A stretch of 64,000 nt of DNA from Larix sibirica (Eukaryota; Streptophyta; Pinopsida; Pinales; Pinaceae), in contig NWUY0304265321.1 of assembly GCA_004151065.3 (NCBI GenBank), positions 39,586 through 103,585 on the forward strand, in the 5' to 3' direction. Both the position numbers and the translations under genes were made by a program. Within the stretch, counting starts at the first letter, position 1, and each line of letters starts with the position of its first letter. Below the pieces are notes generated by a model. That model worked only from the letters and a program-made list of their open reading frames with translations, was not told the origin of the DNA and did not search any database. This document shows, piece by piece, positions 35,751 to 47,480 of the stretch.

Positions 35751-37031
35751 GTGGGGCCTGGGGTGGCCTCATATAAAAAGCCGGTTTATTACAAGGAGGC
35801 AGCTAACTCCAAGCCCTCTTCTTTTCGATCCAAGCTCCCTACTCAAGCAGCGCAATCCTCTGTTATGCCTAGTCCATATATTGTGGAGAAGGCTGATGAG
35901 GTACCAACCCTCACGATTCTGATCCAAAGGTATCCCAGCATCAAATTTATTATGAATCATCAGCTATAAATTGTCGTTGAAATGGTTTTTGGCCTCGCAC
36001 AACAGATTTATATCAATGGATTTACTCGAACTGAACAAAGCAATGTGAGGTATATTTATGTTCCGAAGGGTTTTTTGTTGTTCAGTTTATTCATATTGAT
36101 GATAGAGGGCCTCTTATTTACCCCATGGTTCCCTGAATTTTACCCCTCTAATATGGTTGTAGCTAAAATGCCAGTCTGAGTACGTCTTCCAAATTTGCCA
36201 CTCCATCTTTGGCATATCTCATTATTGAAAGATATTGCTGATTCTTTGGGCAGACATTGAAAGACAAATATAGAGAGGATAAAGCTGGATCTTTCTCGTT
36301 ATGCTAGAGTCTTTGTGGAGATCGATCTTAGCAAGGGTCTTTCAGATAGGATGAATCTAAAGAAGGGCAAATCTCAATGGACTCAAGTTTTGGATTATGA
36401 AAATACAACCTTCAGGTGTCGGATATGCCATCAAACAGGACACCTTCAGGACTCATGCCTCCAAGTTAAAGCTCACTCAAACTAAAAGAGGAAAAAAGTT
36501 CATCCTCCAAAGTATAAAAGCTGGCATCCATATGAGGTCCCGCTCTCGAATCACGAAGATGATCAGATTGCAAAAGATTATTCTTCATCAGAAGACAATA
36601 AATATATAAATGATGATACAGAAGAGCAGATTGCAGACTCTAAGCCGCGCATGGAGTTTAAAGAAGAAGGAATGAATATGGAGGTTTCCTCCTCGTGGGA
36701 GATAGTTGTCAATGAAGTTTCGTCAGGTGGAATCAAAATATCCCTTGAATCTGAAAAGTATGATTCTTATCAGGAGCTTCCTTTGATCAAAAACTCAGGA
36801 TCTCAGAATCCTGAAATGAAATTAGCACTAGTGAATTTACCAGTCGCTCACCTGGCGACCAATGACGCCAACACCAAAGCAAGCAAGACCAGCACCCAAG
36901 CTAGCAGCATCAACAAAGCTAGCACCCGGGATACTTCGCTAAGGTTCGTTCCGAAAGCTCCACTCGCTGATTTAGATGGAGCTTGCTCTGGGGTCTTATT
37001 TGGATGGTATGGATGCGTTATAGATCAGTAG
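35751..37031 (+). pseudogene. LINE-type retrotransposon ORF1 remnant (DUF4283 plus zinc knuckle), copy 1
   Basis: One frame from about 35976 to 37031 carries, in order, a DUF4283-like segment ending KMPV-stop-VRLPNLPLHLW (the stop at 36177 is TGA where Trp is expected), KLDLSRYARVFVEIDLSKGL, TQVLDYENTTFRCRICHQTGH and a CCHC knuckle at about 36417-36458. A polar Ser/Glu/Thr-rich tail follows to 37031. In-frame stops at 36177 (TGA), about 36276 (TGA) and about 36456 (TAA) break it, but no indel is needed over more than 1 kb. This domain pair is characteristic of nuclear plant non-LTR ORF1 proteins and related zinc-knuckle proteins. The endonuclease/RT ORF2 is absent. Confidence 0.75.
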
Positions 37032-37483
37032 ATAAGGATGGTCAGATTCATAGATTAAGATGGTGAATTAGAATCCAGAGGATACTATTTGTTTACTTTG
37101 GTGTGTGTGTGGTCGTTCGACATGCTTTTGGCTGCTCGACTACGTCTTGCTTGGCATGCTTTTGTCCACTTGGTGTGCTTCCGTATGCTTTTGGGGCATT
37201 TTTTTGCTTGGGGTCATGCCGGTTTCCACTAGTCTATTAGTTTTAGAAAGTAGTCCAGTGGACAATTGATTTGTCTCTCTTTAAGGTTGCTTTCCTCATG
37301 ACTAGTAAATTCGATGTTACTTATGCCATTATTTTCTTTATTTAAAGAGGATTCAGTCATTGATCCAGCCGTTGATAGAGCAGATCCATACCTTCCAGTT
37401 CCGGATGCGGATGCCTATCCAGCTCCCCCATTATATATGAAGCTCCTCCCTCTACAGATATAGATATATTTAGACACCAATAG
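37032..37483. other. 3' flank of the LINE remnant
   Basis: Contains GCTTTTG/CTTGG-rich repeats (37130-37210). No further LINE domain seen. Confidence 0.4.
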
Positions 37484-37960
37484 GTATATTTATCCATGCG
37501 CCAAGGGGTTTGGTACCAACATGTGGGTAAAATGGCGATAAAATGAATAAACGGAAAAGGCCTTTTAGGAGCTTTTGGAAATCGATTCCCAATGAATGAT
37601 GAAATGGTGTTTGCTAATTAGCTACCCTTTCCCGATGAGATTGTGGGATCCCATCATAGCGAGGGGGTAAGGTAAAAAGCGATACGGGAAAAAGGGGAGA
37701 GGTTGCGACTCAAAGATAACCGGGTAGATTTCGCGGTATAACCGGATAGGTAGAATTAGCTAGTGGTGTTTGCCAGAAAGAGAGATTTCTCCACCAAGAG
37801 GTATATTTATCCATGGGCCAAGGGTTGCGTACCAACGTGTGGATCAAGTGGCCATAAAATGCACGGAAATGGCCTTATCGGAGGTTTTGGAAATAGATTG
37901 CGCCTCAATGACTGATGAAATGGTGTAGTTTCATTAGCTACCCTTTTCCGATGAGAGATG
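37484..37960. repeat. Two-copy direct repeat, about 160 bp units 315 bp apart
   Basis: Copy 1 at about 37484-37645 and copy 2 at about 37800-37960 share tatatttatccatg-gcc, gtaccaac-tgtgg, ggccttttt/atcggag, ttttggaaat-gatt, gatgaaatggtg and ttagctaccctttcc, in the same order. Confidence 0.7.
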
Positions 37961-38069
37961 GTGCGATAATGAGATGGTGCGATAATGAGAGGGTGCGATC
38001 AGGCGGGGAGAGGTTGTTGTGTTGGGCGGCCTGTTCCCAAATGGTGCAACCCGATGATAGAGTGTTGTC

Positions 38070-38280
38070 CCATGAGGTACCTGTTCCTTATTAGTCCCAT
38101 TAAGTACCTCGATGAAATGAATGGGTTAGTCCCAATAAAGCAAGTACTCCGATGAGACGAATGGGTTAGTCCGCGGAAATAAAGTACCCCGATGATATAA
38201 ATGGGTTAGTTAGTTCCCATAAAGAGAGTACCCCGATTAAAAGGATTAGTCCCCAGCAAGACCCCGATGATATGGTGCGA
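38070..38280. repeat. Degenerate tandem array, about 45 bp unit
   Basis: Four to five copies of aagtaccccgatga-a-aatgggttagtccc-ataaa type units with point changes and small indels. Confidence 0.65.
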
Positions 38281-39218
38281 GTGGGAAGGCGGCGATAAAA
38301 GGTTGTTGGTTGTGCCGGTAAGGCAGGCGGGAAGAGGTTGTTGGTTGTGTCGGTCGGGAAGGCGGGGAGATATAGAGTCTCTATATAGCCTTTGCTCTAA
38401 AGGCCGAGGGCAAAGTAAGTTACATGGCGAACGGGCAGGTTAGACAAGCGGGCAGGCAAGTAAGACGAGCAGGCAGGTAAGACAAGCGAGCAGGAAAGCA
38501 AGCAGTAAGAAAAGCCAGCCGCAAGAGTCCGAGCTACGCGAGACAATCTGCAAGCAAGCAGTCCTTCCGAACTAAAAAGCCGTCAGGCGAAAAAAGTGGT
38601 TTACTTTGGCCCGAACACCTAGCCGCACTCTTGATGGGAGAATAAGTTCGCTTGAACGTGAAGGGGCAAACGGCGAAGTGCTTTTTATTCCTATTAGTAT
38701 TTTTAGTCCATTCTATGTTCCTTGCCACGACGATATATATGGAAGGGCAGTTTTGCTGATGCATTCCTGTTGAGAATGAATAAAAAAAGAGAGGAGAAGG
38801 CTTTACTTGCCAGGCAGGAAAAGAAGGTCACGCAGGAAAAGAAGGTCACGTAGAGCTGATATTTCGGAATTCGTTGATGGCTCCGTACGAATTTAGAATT
38901 AGAACAAGTCCTCTTCGTTGTCAGATCACTGAAGGGGTCGAGTTTACTTTTTGAAAATCCAATTCACAAAGTAAAATGGGATCATATATACATGCAAAAA
39001 AGAATGAATAATGATGGTTCATCAAAAAGTACAGGGATAGAGGCATTAAATGCTCAAATATCTAAACATACTCTCTCACTCAATCTATTCTCTCATACCG
39101 CTAGTGGTGGTGGCAGATCGATCTCCTGCTGCATCAATCGGGGTCGGACCTGACGGCCAATAGACTCCGTGCACTCGCTATCTGCCTCATCCTCAACTGA
39201 AGCTGGCCCCCGGGGTTT
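38281..39218. other. Short-period repeats, then unrecognised sequence
   Basis: 38280-38380 repeats gggaaggcggggaga/ggttgttggttgtg. 38425-38520 repeats gcgggcaggtaagacaa (about 17 to 18 bp) four or more times. A minus-strand frame at 38534-38764 has no recognisable domain. Confidence 0.45.
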
Positions 39219-39458
39219 TCACTCTGAAGCGGCAGATCTCGACTGGTAGCCCCCAGACCTGTGCGACCCAGATCTATGAGACCCTAATCTGTAGGAGCGA
39301 GACGGCTCACCTGACCGAGCCTGAGCAATGGATCGACCAAAAGTGCTCTGTAGAACATAAACCTGCCCCTGCAAAATCTGCAGCCGGATGTCTCTCTCTC
39401 TGATAGTATCCTCGAAGCACCTACGCTCAGCATCCGTCAGTGCAGCGGGGGATTTCAT
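39065..39458 (-). pseudogene. Unidentified nuclear-type C-terminal protein fragment, helical then Ser/Arg/Gly-rich
   Basis: Starts MKSPAALTDAERRCFEDTIR, then RDIRLQILQGQVYVLQSTFGR, a charged, likely helical/coiled-coil segment, followed by an RSGSHRSGGYQSRS-like low-complexity tail and a stop at 39219. After that stop the frame goes on as coding-like sequence (PASVEDEADSECTESIG) to about 39080. The style resembles C-terminal helical segments of plant transposon-associated proteins, and the helix recalls the one at 49.9-50.1 kb. No sure family. Confidence 0.35.
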
Positions 39459-39479
39459 CTCCTATTAACTTATAGGATA

Positions 39480-41220
39480 GGGGCCAGATGGATGGTATGG
39501 CGGCATGCATGATACCACCTTCTTACCCTTTACTCCTCCCTTACTAAAGTGTTTCCTTACCTACCTGCCCACCTACTATGGAACTATTCCCCTACATCAC
39601 TTTGATTTATGAGGCGCTTAGAGAAGAGAGAGGGACTGCTATTAACTACCCTTCTCTTAGAAGCAGAAGCCAGTATCAGGAAGGACGGACGGGTTCATAC
39701 AAACTTACCCTAGTCTTACCTTTGAATGTGCATCAGCTAAGAATGCTTCGTATAGATGGATAGATGGGGATGGATGGATGGGGAGAGGCATGCATCTAGT
39801 CATTCGCCCTTTCACCCTTCCCTTGCCCTTACCTATTATGCGTATATCAACCTAGACACTGGAATACCTAGACGAGAAGACTTGGTGGATTCATCAAGCG
39901 CTTAGGAAAATACAATTAGAGAGGAGGCATGGCATTATACAACGTTCCCTTACCCCTTCTGTGCTTACGAAAACTACCTTCCCACTTAGACACCCTTGAC
40001 CCAACTATACCACTGAATGAATTAAGTTATTAGGATGTATCGTTATTTACCCCTATAGGATCCGGGCTGAATGGCATAGCATAGCATGGCATGGAGATGG
40101 GATGGATGGAATTAAACAACCCCCCTTCCCTTACTTAAGTGTTTACTAACTATAGGCCCTAGAACACTTTTATGAATCAAGTGCTTAGGCCAGGTACGGG
40201 ACAGTTATAGACTCGAGCAGAATGAATGGCATGGATGGCATAGAGATGGCTGGCATGACACAACCTTCTTCTTCCCCAACACGTATTCACCTTAAGATCT
40301 AGACCTGGTTGCCCCTTAATGAAGCGCTTCAGAGGGAAAGGAGAGCTATAAACCCGAGCAGATTTAATAGCCCCTTATACTTATACCCTTTACTGAAGTG
40401 TTTACTTATCTACCTGCCCACCAGAATACCTATAGGCCCTATGCCACAACTTCATGAAAACGATTAGGCACGCAAGCAAGGTACGGTATCGCTATCAACC
40501 CTTGGACGGAATGGCATGATGGCATTGCAGGCATGATACCACCTTCTTAACCTTCTCCCCCTTACTTATGGATGTGTCTCCTAACTAACCCACCTAGAAA
40601 CCTAGAATAGAATACTTGGTGGATTCATCAAGCGCTTAGGCAAGTAAAGTACGGAACAGCAGCTGGAGAACCAAGCAGACGAAATGGAATGGCAGAGCAT
40701 GATACCACCTACCCCCTTATGGGACGTGTAGAACACCGGAAGACCTAGATACCTCACTAATTAATTGAGCGCTTCAGGAAGAGGAAGTACGGGACAGATA
40801 AGCTACAGACTCGAGCAGATTTCATGGCATGGTGGCATGGCGGGCATTAAACTACTTCTTACCCTTATATCTTTCTTTACTGAAGTGTTTACCGATATCA
40901 GATTAATGAAGCGCTTAGGAGACACTGCTTAGAACTTCTCTTACTTATCTTATAAGCACCGCACCGGATCCACCTACTACTTCCCTGTACCCACTATACG
41001 CCTTAGATTAGCCAAACAGCTTACAGAACACTGCTATGAATGATTCTACTGGCTGGGTCACACTATTACTATTGTCCCGGCCGAGCGTTCGGATACTCTT
41101 ATGAATTAGACCAACTGCATTGCTAAGAAGGAATTCCCTACCCGCCTTGAGTTTACTTATACTGCCTGCTACCCACCTGTTTGATTGGATGGAATAACCT
41201 GACATGAATTCAATCGGCTA
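39480..41220. repeat. Large degenerate tandem array, about 150-180 bp unit
   Basis: At least eight imperfect units, each combining ggcatggcatgataccacctt, cccttactgaagtgtttac, cctacctgcccacc, gaagcgcttagg and gtacgggacag-tata-ac-cgagcaga in this order. Spacers vary, so the period drifts. No gene inside is supported. Confidence 0.7.
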
Positions 41221-42289
41221 TTTGCCTAAATAAAAAGGCGAGTTCGGGAACCCCAGATTGGATGATTATACCTGTCGGAACCCCCAAACAGCACTTCAAC
41301 TTATTATTTATATTATTTGGACCCCGCCCTTCTCCACTAACTTGGTGCCCCTTGCTTGCTTGGTACCCCTTCCTTTTTAAGATGAGAATTTTATAGACGA
41401 GCCTTTCAATATCGGGCGGGCCTTTACATACGTCATTTACCAGATATTTGAATATGTAATCTCGGGTCGGACGGGTTTGATAAATTACCTTCTTTTTGAT
41501 AGGATTTAGGAATCACTCTTATTACGTATATAATATGACGACACTTCTTGTGAGCTTTCTTTGCCACGACTTACCCAACCGAGCAAGGCAAGGAGAAGTG
41601 CTTCCTTTATTAACAAATCACGTCCGTGTCTGATTGCTTGCTTGGAGGGAGGACCTTTGTATACTTGGATGAATTTCAATTTACAGCTTTCATGTGGGTG
41701 TGGGCTGGATCGTCACTGTCTTACTTAGGAACTATTCCCAGAACCTTTAGCAGATATCCTGGAACTGCCGGATTTCTTCTATATAGCCAGAACCCCTTCG
41801 CGGATATCTTGGGAACTTAAGCAGATATCGTTCGTTTAACTGTCAGGGAGCCTCGTTGGATGGATGGAACGGAATGGGATCAACAGAGCTGGACTGTCTT
41901 CACCCTAGGACGATGGAGTTCTCCCAACCCAACCCATGACTTTATCTTATCAGCAGAAGCAGCACCAGATGGATGGTCATTTAGCCGAGGACTTACTTGT
42001 AGTATAGCATGTGCTCCTGCGGGATGGTCTATTAGCTGAGAGGGAGGGTTTACCTTTAGCAGACAGATATCGCTGCCGGATGGCTTGCTTGGTATCGGGG
42101 TAGGGAACAACGCCCGAAGCAAGAGTGAGTTCCGGGAAGCTCTCTATACGTATAGCATTTGGACAGACCTTGATCCATCCACTTAACCCCCGGTCCAATG
42201 AGCAAGCAAATGTGTGACGCCAGACCATAATGAAACGCAGGGAATGGGCCATAAAGAATGAGAATACGCGGCGAGTGGGGCTTAAAAAG
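41221..42289. other. Intergenic with short direct repeats
   Basis: 41740-41830 repeats ggaact...gcagatatc three times, and 41960-42080 repeats ggatgg-t-att-agc-gag units. No gene seen. Confidence 0.4.
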
Positions 42290-42505
42290 TCAAGAATGTG
42301 TTGCTGCGGGGTCTTTGTATTTATCTGTTACCGCTGCCTTAGCAACTAGTAGTGCCTCTGCCCGTGCTCTAGCGACCTATATCTCTGCTTCTTTTACTGG
42401 GTACATGGGTGCTGTCGTGGCTCGAACTTCAATTGAATCAATGAGGTTCCCTATAATGGTGAAACAACTCGGTAAACAAGGTCCACTGGGTCAAGGGAAA
42501 CTGTC
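42290..42505 (+). repeat. 3-bp-periodic GCT/ACT/GCC-rich degenerate tract (copy 6)
   Basis: Short member of the Ala/Thr/Ser/Gly triplet family. Here the biased frame happens to be open (42258-42518, 86 codons), giving an apparent Ala/Ser-rich peptide that I treat as a by-product of the repeat. Confidence 0.4.
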
Positions 42506-42519
42506 TCTCTTTTTTTAAG

Positions 42520-43120
42520 TGAATAAATAAAAGTGATAAATAAAGTATCTATTTCCAAGATGATGTCCTTTTTATACTGAACATCTTCCCACTATGGCAA
42601 TACATATTTTCAAACAATAAAAACTACAGGAGCTATAGTTCTATAACAAGACTTAATGTAACTGATAGATATAAAATACTATATGTCTGGTAGTATGAGG
42701 AGTTAGTAATAGTATTGAAGAGCTAATAGAGGATTAATATATTATATCTTTATGGTTACCTTGAGTTAAAGCATTGTTAGTCTTGAGTAAAAGGTGTTAG
42801 GTATCTTGATCTTATTCCTGTCTCTTTACCTAGCTGACTTCCTACTTACATATAAGGACCTAATAAGGAGTTATATATTATAGCTAGCTTAAAATAAAGA
42901 GACTTATTCTGTCCTAAGTATTTACTAACTAAGCATAAAGAAATTATAGTACCAAAATACCTAATCATAGATAAATGAGAGTGAGCTAAAGAGTATTTTA
43001 TACAGGAGCTATTTAATCTATACTTTCCTATTCCTCCTTTATATTTCCTACAATCTATTTCCTCTAAAAGACTTATAACTTAGTAACTCCTAACTAATTA
43101 TATATTATATAGTCCCTTAT
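42520..43120. repeat. AT-rich degenerate tract
   Basis: Rich in CTA, TAG, TTAT and ATATC words, poor in CpG and CAG/CTG; similar in look to 46560-47480. Confidence 0.4.
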
Positions 43121-45960
43121 TTATTTCTACCAACTATCAAATACTATAAAGGTAAAATTATTCCTCTGATAAAAGCTAAGCCACTGGGGAGGAGCAACAT
43201 CGCTATGAAGGTGAACAAAGACTAACCCTACTATGGTATGGAGGAGAAGCATATTCCTCCCTGTTAGAAAAAAAGAGGTTAGCCCTTCTGGCCTGAGGAT
43301 AAACAACTCATAACTCCGAAGTAACATGGGTTCTGGGTCTTCTAGTATAGAGGGTCTGGTTATCCCAGCAATGGGTGTAACACCTCCTGCCTTTTGTAAA
43401 TAAGCATATCCTAGTATGAAGGATAAGCTAAGGGATGAGATAATGGACTGTGGTGTTTGTGGTTTATTTACTATAGAGATCTGATTTGGTCTCTGTTGGG
43501 TTGCCCTTTAATAAAATGTGAGGTGAAAGGTTTCTAAGGCTTTAGTGTGAGGATAGCGGGGCATGGTTTAATTGTGGGTTTTTGCTCTCTAAAGTTTACT
43601 TATATTCCAGGAGCATAGATCCTAAACATACTTATATATAACGAGTAAGAATATAAGTAATAAATACTAACTATATCTCCTTGTAATTCTTTTTCGCATA
43701 CTTCATATCTTCCTAAACTGAATAAAAGAAGTGTTGTTTAGTCAATTGAATTGAAGTTGGTTACCTTGGCTGTGAGGCGGTGGGGTGCTTACACTGGTGA
43801 TAGTCAAATGTATCTGATGCCAAGGATGTGTAGAGGATCAATGTGGAGTGATCTAGCTTAGTAGTACAATGAAGTCAAGTGAACAAGCAAAGTATAATGT
43901 GAAGTGCCAAGCCAATGAAAGAATCAATATGTCAGCTGCTAGTACAGTGAAGTGAGGCCAGCTGCTATTGGATCCGGCTGCTCTTCTAATGTGGGCAAGA
44001 GATAATATGTGATATCGGTCAAGCACGCAACACCTGCCTTGTTGGTGGGTCGGTTGCTTTAATTGGTGAAGGTGTACTGAGCCGGTCGGTAAAAGCGTCA
44101 TACAATTATCATCTCCATCTGTTACGTAGTACGAGTTGGTGTTTATCACCTACCATATTGGACAAGCAGCGGAGTGGTCACGGACTAGGGGTTCGTCAGG
44201 AGAGATAGGTATATGATGCTTTAATGTAGCGGACACGAAGTTGGGTAATGTAGGCCCTTTAGTATGGTGGATGGTGCTCTTAGATATTTTTTGGAAGGAG
44301 CCTGGGGCATCCATGATGTGAGATGGGGAGGCTGGATATGTTGTGTGCTAGGTTTCGGTAGGGAGAGAGAAGCTGCTCCTCGGACTTTCGAAAGGAAAGC
44401 GGTGTCACAGCCAGAGTCTTTTAGTTGTTCCTTGTATGTACCCCCATGAGCCGGGTAGGCGAGCCAATAATTTTGTCTTTTTACTTGTCTCTGGAGCTGG
44501 TAAGAGTCCCGGAGCTTCAATTTCTTTTTTGACTTTAACTCAACAGCAGCGAGACGAGCGAGGAACTAAGAAAAGTTGGTAAGTTGCTGGTATTATCACT
44601 ATAATATGAAGAGTTGGCAAGTTGCTATGATATGAAGAGTGCTATGATATGAAGAGCAGGAGATCTTGTAGATGTGGACAACATTAGAGAAGAGTAGAGC
44701 TTCCATGATGATATCACAATGCAGTTGGTTCCATGCCATGATTCACGAGTCGATTAGCCATGATTAGCAGCCATTCGTTGTTCATCGAGATTAAATGAAA
44801 AGTTAAACATGCATTCGTTAAGTAAGCATTCATACGTATTTGGTCTTGTCGTGTTGGGCAAACTAGTACGTATGGATGTGTAAAGCGACGGGCTCACGGA
44901 CACCTCAGCGTTAAACGTTTATAAATCTATGTTCCTTGCTTACTTGGTCTGATCTTGATGGATGTGAAGTGGTGCAGAACCGGTGGAAGGGTCGTCCATA
45001 TCAATTTTTTATTGCTTGGTTGAGATTGCTACCCTACTTATGACTTCCTTATATTACGATGCGAGTCAGAGCAGGTGAGATCTTTCCCAACCAACAGCTA
45101 ATTAGATTTATATTGATTCGACTTACATTGACTTGATCTTTACTTAGCCATCATCCTTATCTTCAAATCGCTTGTATTACGGGAATTGGCTCCTTATTAG
45201 TAATAGTTGGTTAGGGAATGAACGATTATAAGTTGGTCGGTGTAAATATTTATAATACAGTACGGAGGAGTTGTCTTTATTTGAACACACTAATTATCTA
45301 ATATAAAGGGCTGCTGTCTTTCCTTTATTGTGACTTTTGACTACTGATTATACTATATATTTCCTTGTAGCTACTAGTAATAGAAGATAAAGATACTTCG
45401 ATCCTACTAACTCTTTAAATAGTGAAATAAAAGGAAGACATATCATACTTTTATAACACCAAGAATAAGGTGATACATAGTTCCTCATCTCATCTAATCT
45501 TGTCCTCATAGGGAAAACATAAAACTTATTAAATTATCCTCTCTAGTAGTACTAATCTCTGTAATACAATGCCATGTATCTGAATCTATTTGTATGGTTA
45601 GCGTATGGTTCAAAGTACCAATCTCCTCTCTGTTGTATGGTGAGCTGGTAGTCTCTCTCGCTAGTATTCAGTCCAAGTATCAAAGCTATATGCCATGGTT
45701 CAGATGCTATGCCTAGTAACAAAGACAAGCAATAGAAAATATATGGTAAGTGATGAAACCATGATAAGCCATGGAACAATATATGGTAAGTCATGGAACA
45801 GCACCAGATTAAATAGGAACAAAAAGTAATAAAAAGTAACAAGCTTTCAGGTAAGTATCAAGCCTACTACAAGTAAATCAAAAGTAAGCAAGCATCGTAT
45901 AATAAGCTAGTGCACTCTGACTCTAATAGAATAAGTTATAATCCATCCATATAAGATAGT
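43121..45960. other. Gene desert, nothing recognised
   Basis: Only short unconserved frames. A small tandem gctatgatatgaagag doublet lies at 44627-44658. Confidence 0.35.
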
Positions 45961-45965
45961 CCACT

Positions 45966-46052
45966 CGGGTTGTTAGCTAGTGATCGTACAAAGTCGGGTT
46001 GTTAGCTAGTTATCGTACAAAGTCGGGTTGTTAGCTAGTTATCGTACAAAGA
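45966..46052. repeat. 29-bp tandem repeat, three copies
   Basis: Three consecutive copies of cgggttgttagctagt followed by -atcgtacaaagt, with one substitution (g/t) in the first copy. The near-identity indicates a recent expansion. Confidence 0.85.
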
Positions 46053-46559
46053 GTGATAAACGTATACAACCAAGGTTCCTTGAGCCTTCCCTAGATTGAG
46101 GGTTCAAGTCCCTATACTGAACGCGCTAAACGAATAAAGGAACAAGACTTCACTCGCGATACGAAACTATCTACACGCGCTAACCATCTCCACTAAATGA
46201 ACCATCTCCACTAAATGAACCAGCTCCACTGGACTTACTTGGGAATTATATTCTATGCCTGTTGACTAGTTAGTCCTAGGGAAAGATCTTAAATGCTTGA
46301 CTTGCGAAATAGATTATATGCTCCTTGGATCTAATAAAGAGAATCTGAAATGGAAAGCTATCAAGTAGTAATGTATAAAGTTTCTGTAGTTGGCTTTGAT
46401 ACAAGATGTGTTCCCATTGTTGTTGTTGCCATAGAGCTCTAAAGTAGTTATAAAGCTATCAAGGAAATTTCTTATCAAGGTGGTAAGTCATAAAGCTATT
46501 ATCCACCAAGTAAGAAATAAAGTCATAAAGCTATCGCTATCAAAGTAATAAAGGTCTCA
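46053..46559. other. Intergenic; isolated T-arm-like sequence
   Basis: agggttcaagtccct at about 46098 looks like a tRNA T-arm, but no matching acceptor, D or anticodon arms are present upstream, so no tRNA is called. 46180-46235 has a ccatctccactaaatgaa doublet. Confidence 0.4.
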
Positions 46560-47480
46560 ATCCTAAAGACTCTACTTTCTATGTCCTAATTCCTAATGGT
46601 GTGTAAAAAGAAAAAGAAACTACTAACTTATCATTTCCGTCACTTTATAAAAGAAATAGAAATTTTTAGTAAACAATACTTTTATAAGAAGCTATAGTTA
46701 TACAACAACACTTTCTATTTTCTACTCTTAATACTAAAGTACTAAATACTTTATCTATGCATAAGCTCCTGGATAGTTTATAAGATACTTGATATGAGGA
46801 TACTTAACTAATAAAGAGCTAATAAAGAGAATATTCTATTCCTAACTAAACCAACTTGATTCTATCTAATTCCGTATGATCTAATACTTCTAGCTTATCT
46901 AATCCTTATAAGCACTTATTTAGAGTTCCTTTTTACTCCTACTTTTTGAAGAGAACTCCTTTACTTTAGAGACTGAGGATATAATATGAGTGCTTTAAAT
47001 CTTCTAACTTGATACTAACTCCTAACTATCTACTAAGGAGCAATTATAACATAAGGATAATACTAACTCTTCAACTTTCCTATCGTTAAGTTGAGCCCCT
47101 TCGCGCTCCTCAACATTCTACTAAAGATATAATATTGAATTTGATTCCTAATGCTACAAGACTTAAAAGCTCCATAAGATTCTTCTGCATAAAGTATCTA
47201 AGTGGTTCCTACTCTTCATAATATGACCTTTAAACAAATATATTTCTACTATAGAGCTAATAAAAAATATATATAAATACCTAAAGCTACACTATTCCTC
47301 TATAAAGCTTAAAATAGAACATTCCCACTCTAACAATTAAAGTCTAAAAGGGAGTAAGTAAGCTCCTACACTTAATACAAACACATACAAAAGAGTTCTA
47401 TCTATTACTCTTTCCATAACTTTATACTTTTTATACTTACTATATCCTAATTATTCATGTATCTAAGACTTTAAGCAACT
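46560..47480. repeat. AT-rich degenerate tract, CpG- and CAG-poor
   Basis: Over 900 bp of CTAACTCC, TACTTT, AATACT and TAAAG words with very few CG, CAG or CTG. Best example of this sequence class in the window. Confidence 0.4.

Noticed and set aside
38070-41220. CRISPR array
   Set aside because: Repeats are degenerate and variable in length with no constant repeat/unique spacer pattern, and mitochondria lack CRISPR systems.
46040-46125. tRNA gene (T-arm-like agggttcaagtccct)
   Set aside because: No 7-bp acceptor, D-arm or anticodon arm could be fitted in the 70-90 nt upstream.
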